Source: Kangiellaceae bacterium
GTDB taxonomy: Bacteria; Pseudomonadota; Gammaproteobacteria; Enterobacterales; Kangiellaceae
Direction of reading: 5' to 3'
Length of the DNA: 11,920 nucleotides
Assembly: GCA_030590405.1 (NCBI GenBank)
Contig: JAUUYO010000092.1
Coordinates: 1 to 11,920 of the forward strand
Positions 7,130 through 11,920 of the stretch are shown here, one piece after another. Both the position numbers and the translations under genes were made by a program. Every line of letters begins with the position of its first letter. The first letter of the stretch is position 1. A model generated the notes under the pieces. That model was not told the DNA's origin. It ran no database searches and saw only the letters and a program-made list of their open reading frames with translations.

Positions 7130-7164
7130 GCGCAGCAAACTGCTATTCTAAAAGAGTAAACTAA

Positions 7165-7404
7165 ATGACTGAATTAGAAATAAAACAAATGATTGAACAA
7201 GGTATCTCTTGCCAATCCATTGAAATCAACGGTGATGGCAATCATTTTGAGGCTATTGTTGTTTCTGAGCAATTTGATGGAAAGCGACCAGTAGCAAGAC
7301 AACAAATGGTTTATGCAACCTTACAAGACAAAATATCGAGCGGGGAACTTCATGCTCTGTCTTTAAAAACCATTACTCCTGCTGAAGCTGCTAACCGGGG
7401 TTAA
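7165..7404 (+). CDS. ibaG: BolA family protein IbaG
   Basis: IbaG is a small BolA-type protein that binds [2Fe-2S] clusters together with monothiol glutaredoxins; in E. coli it is linked to acid stress and has a morphology effect. The 79-residue protein shows the family pattern: NGDGNHFEAIVVSEQF at 22-37, RQQMVYATL near 45-53, and LHALSLKTITPAE at 62-74. His63 in LHALSLK falls at the same number as the conserved His of E. coli IbaG; His27 and Cys16 are other possible ligands. The start follows AAAGAG, a modest ribosome site. It is 40 bp ahead of murA, the standard pairing. It normally ends the mlaFEDCB operon but here is the first gene of its unit. Confidence 0.93.
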   Translation: MTELEIKQMIEQGISCQSIEINGDGNHFEAIVVSEQFDGKRPVARQQMVYATLQDKISSGELHALSLKTITPAEAANRG

Positions 7405-7444
7405 CCGATCGAAAGCTTAAGATTTTTAATAAATAGAGGATTCT

Positions 7445-8704
7445 ATGGATAAGTTACAAATAACCGGCGGTAACAAATTAGACGGTAGTATTAGTATTTC
7501 CGGTGCCAAGAATGCGGCTTTGCCTATTTTAATGGCGACTTTATTGGCTGAAGGGCCGACCACAATTGGTAATGTGCCTCACCTAAATGATGTGACTACC
7601 ACGCTTGAATTGCTGGGTGTGATGGGAAACTCAATGACTCTCGGCGAAAATATGACGGTCGAAATAGACACTAGCACGATTAAGACCTTTGAGGCTCCTT
7701 ATGAATTAGTCAAAACCATGCGAGCTTCTATTTTGGTTTTAGGGCCATTGTTAGCTCGATTTGGCGAGGCCGATGTGTCTTTGCCGGGCGGCTGCGCAAT
7801 TGGCTCAAGACCGGTTGATTTGCACATTAAAGGGATGCAGGCGATGGGGGCTGATATTACTGTAACCGATGGCTATGTCAAAGCACGAGCTAAAAATGGT
7901 CTTAAAGGCGCTCGCATTTGTATGGATATTGTCAGCGTTGGGGCGACCGAAAATCTATTGATGGCGGCGACTTTGGCCAAAGGAACTACCATCCTGGAAA
8001 ATGCGGCACGCGAGCCTGAAGTGGTTGATGTGGCTAATTATCTGATTGCTATGGGAGCCAAAATCTCCGGTGCCGGAACTGGTGTCATTACCATTGAAGG
8101 GGTTGATAAATTAATCGGTGCTCATCATGAGGTGTTACCGGATCGGATCGAAACTGGTACTTACCTGGTTGCCGCAGCAATTGCTGGTGGTCGGGTTAAA
8201 GTGAGAGAAACTAATCCAGAAATTCTGGAATCTGTACTGTTAAAACTTGAAGAAGCTGGCGCTGAAATAACCACCGGTAAAGATTGGATCGAACTGGATA
8301 TGAAAGGTAAAAGGCCTAAAGCGGTGAATATCAAAACCGCGCCTTATCCGGGATTTCCAACCGATATGCAAGCGCAATTTACCGCGCTGAATGTCATTGC
8401 AGAAGGCACTGGCGTGATTACCGAAACCATTTTTGAGAACCGGTTTATGCACGTTAGTGAATTGCAGCGAATGGGGGCCGATATTCAAATTGAAGGTAAT
8501 AACGCGATTTGTACCGGAGTTGACCGTTTAAAAGGGGCTCAGGTGATGGCCACCGACCTTAGAGCTTCTGCAAGTTTGGTGATTGCTGGTTTAGTGGCTG
8601 AAGGAAAAACAGTCGTTGACCGCATATATCATATCGACCGTGGTTATGAATGTATTGAAGAAAAGTTGCAGTTAATGGGCGCAAATATAAAACGTGTTTC
8701 TTAA
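7445..8704 (+). CDS. murA: UDP-N-acetylglucosamine 1-carboxyvinyltransferase MurA
   Basis: MurA transfers enolpyruvate from phosphoenolpyruvate to UDP-GlcNAc, the first committed step of peptidoglycan synthesis, in the cytoplasm. Length is 419 residues, the same as E. coli. Key residues are present: Lys22-Asn23 in SGAKNAALP, the active-site Cys117 in GGCAIGSRPVDL (E. coli Cys115, the fosfomycin target) with Arg122 (E. coli Arg120), and Asp307 in GFPTDMQAQ (E. coli Asp305). With Cys rather than Asp at the active site, the enzyme is expected to be of the fosfomycin-susceptible type; that is an inference from the family. AGAGGA at 7435-7440 is the ribosome site, 4 nt before the ATG. It is probably co-transcribed with ibaG and converges on degS. 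Confidence 0.98.
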   Translation: MDKLQITGGNKLDGSISISGAKNAALPILMATLLAEGPTTIGNVPHLNDVTTTLELLGVMGNSMTLGENMTVEIDTSTIKTFEAPYELVKTMRASILVLGPLLARFGEADVSLPGGCAIGSRPVDLHIKGMQAMGADITVTDGYVKARAKNGLKGARICMDIVSVGATENLLMAATLAKGTTILENAAREPEVVDVANYLIAMGAKISGAGTGVITIEGVDKLIGAHHEVLPDRIETGTYLVAAAIAGGRVKVRETNPEILESVLLKLEEAGAEITTGKDWIELDMKGKRPKAVNIKTAPYPGFPTDMQAQFTALNVIAEGTGVITETIFENRFMHVSELQRMGADIQIEGNNAICTGVDRLKGAQVMATDLRASASLVIAGLVAEGKTVVDRIYHIDRGYECIEEKLQLMGANIKRVS

Positions 8705-8738
8705 TTGTACAAAACTCAGAGCTTAAGCAGGATGAAAT

Positions 8739-8776
8739 ATTACGGGCTAAGTACCTAAATTGGCTTTTCCCGTAAT
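8739..8776. terminator. Dyad between convergent murA and degS, possible bidirectional terminator
   Basis: ATTACGGG (8739-8746) is perfectly complementary to CCCGTAAT (8769-8776), with AAA/TTT pairs just beyond one mismatch. A smaller nested pairing, GCTAA with TTGGC, is possible in the 22-base loop. The right arm and part of the loop lie in the 3' end of degS, whose stop codon is at 8755-8757. The flanking T tracts are short on both strands, so termination may be weak or need Rho. Confidence 0.4.
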
Positions 8777-9900
8777 TTTAAAATCATTTTTACTGGTTGT
8801 CTGTCTCTAATAACGTCTATTTCAACCTGTTTACCAATCGGACTCGCAATAAAAAGTTTGCGAAATAATTCGATACTGGTGATTAGTTCGCCATTGTAAT
8901 GAGTGATCAGATCCTTATACTTCAGGCCTGCTTCAGCTGCCGGACTACCAGTTTCAGTGCTGCCTATGAACAACCCTATACCAAATTCAACACCCGGTTT
9001 GAGAGCGTTGTGACCTCTTCTGTCCAGGCTACCACCATTAATTCCAATCCAATTTCTAACCACTCGGCCATGTTTTATAATTTGATCAAATGTTTCTTTA
9101 ACGATATCAATTGGTGCTGCGAAATTAATGCCTATCTCATCGTTTCTTTCAACACTAAATTTAGCGCTACTAATGCCAATGACCTGGCCTTTCGTGTTGA
9201 TTAAGGCCCCTCCGGAATTACCGTAGTTGATAGATGCATCGGTTTGAATTCTCGGTGAAGACAGCGCGCCATGATCGACCGCGCTGATGATCCCGAGTGT
9301 CACGGAGTTATTAAAGAGCCCAAAAGGAGTACCAATCGCCATGACGATATCGCCAGTTTTAACCTCTTTTGAATCACCTAATTCAGCCACCATAGGGGTC
9401 GGGATATCAACCTTTAAAACAGCAATATCATTTTGCTTATCAAAACCCACTACTTTGGCATATTTACGCAGACCGTTAGAAAAATGCACTGCAATATTGT
9501 GGCTTCCTGCGATCACATGGTAATTGGTGACAATATAGCCATTTTTGTCAAATATAACGCCAGAGCCAACTTCAACTGAAATATCAACCAGCATATCGCC
9601 TTTTCTGCCATCGGTGGCTTGTCGCACACGTCCCTGTCGACGGGCTTGTACACTGACTACCGAAGGGCCTGCTTTTTCGATCGCCTCGGCGTAAGAGCTT
9701 ATTTGCGATTGGGCACCATTTTGTAGTGACGCTGGAGCGGAATTAACATGGCCTTTTTGATAAAATGCCCAGACATTTTGGGCTTCTGCCCAATTAAAGC
9801 TCATCGGGCTATCGGGGATAAAAAACAGGATAACAAATCCTGCGACCCCTCCAAGCAGAGAAAATTTGAGGACGTAAATGATATTTGCAAGAAGCTTCAT
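8755..9900 (-). CDS. degS: Membrane-anchored periplasmic serine protease DegS (HtrA family)
   Basis: DegS senses misfolded outer-membrane proteins and starts the RseA cleavage cascade that frees sigma-E. Layout: one N-terminal membrane anchor at about 5-28 (NIIYVLKFSLLGGVAGFVILFF), a trypsin-like protease domain at about 70-270 with His128 (VTNYHVIAG), Asp158 (NDIAVLKV) and Ser229 (GNSGGAL), then one PDZ domain at about 285-378. A single PDZ plus a membrane anchor favours DegS over DegP or DegQ, which have two PDZ domains and a cleaved signal. It has 381 residues (E. coli 355); the extra is in the linker at about 35-75. No Shine-Dalgarno sequence precedes the ATG, yet the next Met lies after the anchor, so the start stands. 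rseA and rpoE are not in the window. AlgW is the name used in Pseudomonas. Confidence 0.95.
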   Translation of the reverse strand: MKLLANIIYVLKFSLLGGVAGFVILFFIPDSPMSFNWAEAQNVWAFYQKGHVNSAPASLQNGAQSQISSYAEAIEKAGPSVVSVQARRQGRVRQATDGRKGDMLVDISVEVGSGVIFDKNGYIVTNYHVIAGSHNIAVHFSNGLRKYAKVVGFDKQNDIAVLKVDIPTPMVAELGDSKEVKTGDIVMAIGTPFGLFNNSVTLGIISAVDHGALSSPRIQTDASINYGNSGGALINTKGQVIGISSAKFSVERNDEIGINFAAPIDIVKETFDQIIKHGRVVRNWIGINGGSLDRRGHNALKPGVEFGIGLFIGSTETGSPAAEAGLKYKDLITHYNGELITSIELFRKLFIASPIGKQVEIDVIRDRQPVKMILKLREKPI

Positions 9901-9918
9901 GGAGAAAGTAGCGACCGT

Positions 9919-9924
9919 ATTATA
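9919..9924 (-). promoter_or_regulatory. Consensus -10 hexamer close to degS
   Basis: The minus strand carries TATAAT ending 18 bases before the degS ATG. Transcription from it would start about 11 nt before the ATG, giving a very short leader with no Shine-Dalgarno sequence. No convincing -35 is seen at 16-18 bp. An inverted repeat gtagg/cctac (9937-9960) lies where a -35 would be and could be a regulator site. Confidence 0.35.
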
Positions 9925-10076
9925 ATTAGTTCAATTGTAGGTAAGTAGACGTGTGCCTACGTGACGTGAGTACAGTCTAAATCAACTTAATGGATTCGAC
10001 AATAACAAAGGCTTGTAACAGAAGAAAATGATCGCAAAGAAAAGCCCAGTTAAAGAAATACTATTGTCGATGAGTT

Positions 10077-10652
10077 TTAGGAGTTTTTAACACCTTCGAT
10101 ATCGAGGCTATTATGATTAATCACGCCTTTTTCCTTAATAGCGTAATCTAACGCTTGAGCGTCTTGATTTTCTTTGGCACTGGCAATTTCAACAACCTTA
10201 TTGTCTGTTGTTTGGGGGGCGTCGATGGTCTCTTCTTCGACCGTTTGATTGCGATATTCATGTGCTTGATACAATTGATCTGCATTAAATAATCCACTAT
10301 CAGCAGCATGAACATCTGAATTTTCACTTAGTACGGGAGCCGTGCCTGGCTCGAGTTGAGGTTCGGTTGTTTTGGATAATATCTGAAATGTCTGGCTGGC
10401 ACACAACTGAGTCGAGCTTTTCGCCATGTGATCGTACAGAGACTGATAACTGTCAGACACATGATTAAATAGCTCGGCAGTTTTTTCAAAGTGAGTATTT
10501 ACTTTAGAGTGAAACGCTTCCAGTTCTGAGGTTTTTTCCTTGAGTTGTTGCTCCAGGCGATTTTTTTCAACTTCGTTTGAAGAGTTTTTCTTACCAAATA
10601 AAAAGCCTACGACCGCGGCGACAATTATTCCTACAGCAGATAATATTTCCAT
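10077..10652 (-). CDS. zapG: ZapG/YhcB family envelope and division protein (DUF1043)
   Basis: An inner-membrane protein of the YhcB family, now called ZapG, tied in E. coli to coordination of cell envelope synthesis and division. One membrane helix at about 4-20 (LSAVGIIVAAVVGFLFG) is followed by a coiled coil at about 25-72. The family core THFEKTAELFNHVSDSYQSL then DHMAKSS at about 53-80 is close to the E. coli HFARSAELLDTMAHDYRQL and HMAKSS strings. The remaining 110 residues are acidic, polar and not recognisable, making it 191 residues against 132 in E. coli. AAAGG six bases before the ATG is a good ribosome site. It sits beside degS, as E. coli yhcB sits beside degQ-degS; 176 bp separate the two here. 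Confidence 0.9.
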   Translation of the reverse strand: MEILSAVGIIVAAVVGFLFGKKNSSNEVEKNRLEQQLKEKTSELEAFHSKVNTHFEKTAELFNHVSDSYQSLYDHMAKSSTQLCASQTFQILSKTTEPQLEPGTAPVLSENSDVHAADSGLFNADQLYQAHEYRNQTVEEETIDAPQTTDNKVVEIASAKENQDAQALDYAIKEKGVINHNSLDIEGVKNS

Positions 10653-10694
10653 GATTTACCTTTAATTAAACAGTTTTAGTACCAGATTAGTCAC

Positions 10695-10730
10695 ACCTTA
10701 ACTATATCTCACTACCTTAACTATAGTCGA
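10695..10730 (-). promoter_or_regulatory. Probable zapG promoter with a 12-bp direct repeat
   Basis: The 12-mer accttaactata occurs at 10695-10706 and 10714-10725, start to start 19 bp. Read on the minus strand each copy contains TATAGT, a good -10. For the copy nearer zapG (10701-10706), TCGACT (10725-10730, 4 of 6) stands 18 bp upstream as a -35. The repeat could equally be two sites for a regulator on the same face of the helix. Confidence 0.45.
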
Positions 10731-10791
10731 ATAATTTTTAGTCAAAGTTTATTTTTATTGTCCATTATCAAAAAAAACCTTGTTTTTGTTG

Positions 10792-10805
10792 ATTACGCCT
10801 GTAAT
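10792..10805. promoter_or_regulatory. BlaI-type operator 1
   Basis: ATTACG-CC-TGTAAT is a near-perfect dyad (one mismatch) matching the BlaI/MecI operator pattern ATTACA-NN-TGTAAT. Its centre is 27 bp from that of operator 2. It lies 55 bases upstream of the blaI ATG and would overlap any promoter there. Confidence 0.7.
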
Positions 10806-10815
10806 ACTTCGATTA

Positions 10816-10835
10816 TTGATTACATTTGTAATCAA
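10816..10835. promoter_or_regulatory. BlaI-type operator 2, perfect 9-bp dyad
   Basis: TTGATTACA-TT-TGTAATCAA is a perfect palindrome with 9-bp arms and a 2-base centre, containing the ATTACA-NN-TGTAAT core bound by BlaI and MecI dimers. It ends 24 bases before the blaI ATG. With operator 1 it predicts that the repressor controls its own unit, as in staphylococcal bla and mec loci. Confidence 0.85.
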
Positions 10836-10859
10836 ATAGGTGGTCGCGAGGAGGTAAAT

Positions 10860-11234
10860 ATGCAAATCAGTCATTCCGAGAAAATTTTAATGGATGTGTT
10901 GTGGCAGGGGGGATCTAAAGTTGCGCCATTGTCAGCCAGGCAAATTATAGAGCAAGTGGATAACAAGTTGGACTGGCATGATAAAACGGTGAAAACATTG
11001 CTGAATCGACTGCTTAAAAAAGAAGCCATCGCCTTTAAAAAAGAAGGCCGAGAGTATTTGTATTACCCGATTTTGAAGGAGCAGGATTATCTGCGAGATG
11101 TATCAGATAATTTTCTCACAAAGGTTTTTAATGGCAGCGTTACATCGTTGGTGGCGGCATTTGCCAAGCAGGAAAAATTGAGTGAAAAAGATTTGGCTGA
11201 ATTAAAAGCACTGATTAAAGATATCGAGAAATAA
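10860..11234 (+). CDS. blaI: BlaI/MecI/CopY family transcriptional repressor
   Basis: A winged-helix repressor of the BlaI family, 124 residues, the normal family length. The DNA-binding part spans about 1-72: ILMDVLWQGG at 9-18, LSARQIIEQV at 24-33, DKTVKTLLNRLLKKEAI at 41-57 as recognition helix region, and the wing EGREYLYYPIL. The dimerisation part follows (FLTKVFNGSVTSLV, then KLSEKDLAELKALI). LVAAFAKQE near 97-105 lines up with the staphylococcal BlaI stretch around its Asn101-Phe102 cleavage site; here the pair is Ala100-Phe101. I chose this ATG because GAGGAGGT (10848-10855) precedes it at ideal distance. An in-frame upstream ATG at 10758 would put both operators inside coding sequence. 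The next gene is an M56 peptidase, the expected partner. Whether the inducer is a beta-lactam is not known. Confidence 0.93.
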   Translation: MQISHSEKILMDVLWQGGSKVAPLSARQIIEQVDNKLDWHDKTVKTLLNRLLKKEAIAFKKEGREYLYYPILKEQDYLRDVSDNFLTKVFNGSVTSLVAAFAKQEKLSEKDLAELKALIKDIEK

Positions 11235-11277
11235 TCAGGCATCGAAAAATGTTCAGGTATCGAAAAATAATCTTAGG
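11222..11277 (+). repeat. Three imperfect 18-bp tandem repeats across the blaI stop
   Basis: Copies: tatcgagaaataatcagg (11222-11239), catcgaaaaatgttcagg (11240-11257), and tatcgaaaaataatcttagg (11258-11277, two bases longer). The first contains the end of blaI and its TAA; the third supplies the AGG of the ribosome site of the next gene. It looks like local duplication of the blaI 3' end, which lengthened the gap to the M56 gene. Confidence 0.85.
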
Positions 11278-11287
11278 AGAAAAATAA

Positions 11288-11920
11288 ATGATTGATTCAT
11301 TGTTTGAAATTCTAGTTCTTAAAAGTATCGGCGTTGCCATGCTGCTTTTGTTAATTATTGCCGTCAGGCCGCTGGTATTAAAACGATTGAACGCACGAGT
11401 TGCCTATGGTTTATGGTTGATGCTGCCAATTTACTTATTGATGCCCGTTAGCACCGCTGAAGTGAGTTCGGCTGGCGGTTTTATGACTTTTATTTTGGGT
11501 GGGGATGTCTTGCCGTCGAATTCTGCCGATGAGAATGGGTTTTATGGCAGCCAAACGGCTCTATGGGGATTGACTATCTGGGGTTGTGGTTGTTTGACCA
11601 TGCTGTTGGTTTTCTTTGCGCGATACCACCGGTTAAAGCGCAGTTTAGATGCGGTTGCTGTGAGAAATCTGATCGAAATCATTGATCAAGGTGATTCAAA
11701 ATCGAATAAAAAAATTCAGTTTGTTGCTAGCCCATTAATTGATGTGCCAGCCGTTTTTGGATTATTTCAATCTTACCTTATTCTTCCAGAGAGTTTTTCC
11801 AATTTGCCAGCTAAAAACCAGCAAATGATATTGCAGCATGAATTTTATCATTTGAAGCGACACGATCACCGGTTTAATTTTTTGCGAGTTTTTATTAAAA
11901 GTTTGTTCTGGTTTAATCCG
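11288..11920 (+). CDS. M56 (BlaR1/MecR1-like) membrane metallopeptidase, N-terminal part
   Basis: The frame is open from the ATG at 11288 to the window edge: 211 residues, no stop. It opens with membrane helices at about 13-29 (IGVAMLLLLIIAVRPLV), 39-53 (AYGLWLMLPIYLLMP) and 92-110 (LWGLTIWGCGCLTMLLVFF), a charged cytoplasmic stretch, then VPAVFGLFQSYLILPESF at 153-170 and the zinc motif HEFYHLKRHD at 184-193 (HExxH). Order and motifs are those of peptidase family M56. In BlaR1 such proteins are activated by a sensor domain and cause loss of the BlaI repressor. AGGAG at 11275-11279 lies 8 bases before the start, 53 bp after blaI. The C-terminal part lies outside the window, so it cannot be said whether a penicillin-binding sensor, a TonB-like domain or something else follows. 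Confidence 0.92.
   Translation, partial: MIDSLFEILVLKSIGVAMLLLLIIAVRPLVLKRLNARVAYGLWLMLPIYLLMPVSTAEVSSAGGFMTFILGGDVLPSNSADENGFYGSQTALWGLTIWGCGCLTMLLVFFARYHRLKRSLDAVAVRNLIEIIDQGDSKSNKKIQFVASPLIDVPAVFGLFQSYLILPESFSNLPAKNQQMILQHEFYHLKRHDHRFNFLRVFIKSLFWFNP

Larger units (their letters stand above)
6819..7164. other. 346-bp gap between yrbG and ibaG; Mla operon absent
   Basis: In E. coli and many relatives mlaFEDCB lies between yrbG and ibaG; nothing resembling those genes is here. The stretch holds an imperfect inverted repeat spanning 6940-7070, smaller dyads (cctcaaa/tttgagg at 6885-6907; cgcttc/gaagcg at 6934-6955), TATAAT hexamers on both strands, and the ibaG promoter at its right end. A minus-strand open frame with a TTG start (6873-7070) crosses the repeats; it has no ribosome site or recognisable fold and is not called. 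Confidence 0.6.

Noticed and set aside
9996..10070. Inverted repeat TCGACAATA/TATTGTCGA with a nested GGCTT/AAGCC between degS and zapG, considered as a terminator or small RNA
   Set aside because: The 9-bp arms are 57 bases apart with no T-run, and matches of this size at this spacing are expected by chance in a window this long.
10166..10190. TTGGCACTGGCA-like string considered as a sigma-54 promoter
   Set aside because: The -12 TTGC element is missing at the right spacing and the site lies inside zapG coding sequence.
10758..10859. Upstream in-frame extension of blaI starting at an earlier ATG
   Set aside because: The extension covers both BlaI operators, is not conserved in the family, and the ATG at 10860 has a strong ribosome site (GAGGAGGT).

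Overview
The window is chromosomal DNA of a moderately AT-rich gammaproteobacterium. The gene order kdsD-kdsC-lptC-lptA-lptB-rpoN, the ibaG-murA pair, a DegS-type periplasmic protease and a ZapG/YhcB protein next to degS are all gammaproteobacterial hallmarks. The genus cannot be fixed from the sequence. A marine-type lineage such as the Kangiella/Aliikangiella group is only a guess, based on base composition and the BlaI/M56 pair.

Minus strand, 40-6818, read right to left: a YrbG-like Ca2+/Na+ antiporter; then a tightly packed LPS unit of kdsD and kdsC (Kdo synthesis) followed by lptC, lptA and lptB (LPS export). Neighbours in that unit overlap by 1 or 4 nt or abut. A 323-bp gap with promoter-like signals then leads to rpoN (sigma-54), which carries a repeat-built insertion of about 60 residues. 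Two sets of short tandem repeats lie between yrbG and kdsD.

Plus strand, 7165-8704: ibaG (BolA family) and murA (first committed step of peptidoglycan synthesis). The mlaFEDCB operon that usually sits between yrbG and ibaG is missing here; a 346-418-bp non-coding stretch takes its place. murA converges on degS (minus strand, 8755-9900) across a dyad. degS is followed upstream by zapG (minus strand, 10077-10652), which has a long non-conserved tail.

Plus strand, 10860 to the right edge: a BlaI-type repressor with two textbook-like BlaI operators just upstream, then the N-terminal 211 residues of an M56 (BlaR1-like) membrane metallopeptidase with an HEFYH zinc motif, cut by the window edge. 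This is a predicted sensor-protease/repressor switch whose targets lie outside the window.

Most of the window is therefore conserved envelope biogenesis: Kdo and LPS transport, peptidoglycan precursor synthesis, envelope-stress proteolysis and division/envelope scaffolding. I found no clearly new system. The parts most worth a second look are the BlaI/M56 unit and its repeats, the RpoN insertion, the absent Mla operon, and several short tandem or inverted repeats in the intergenic gaps.
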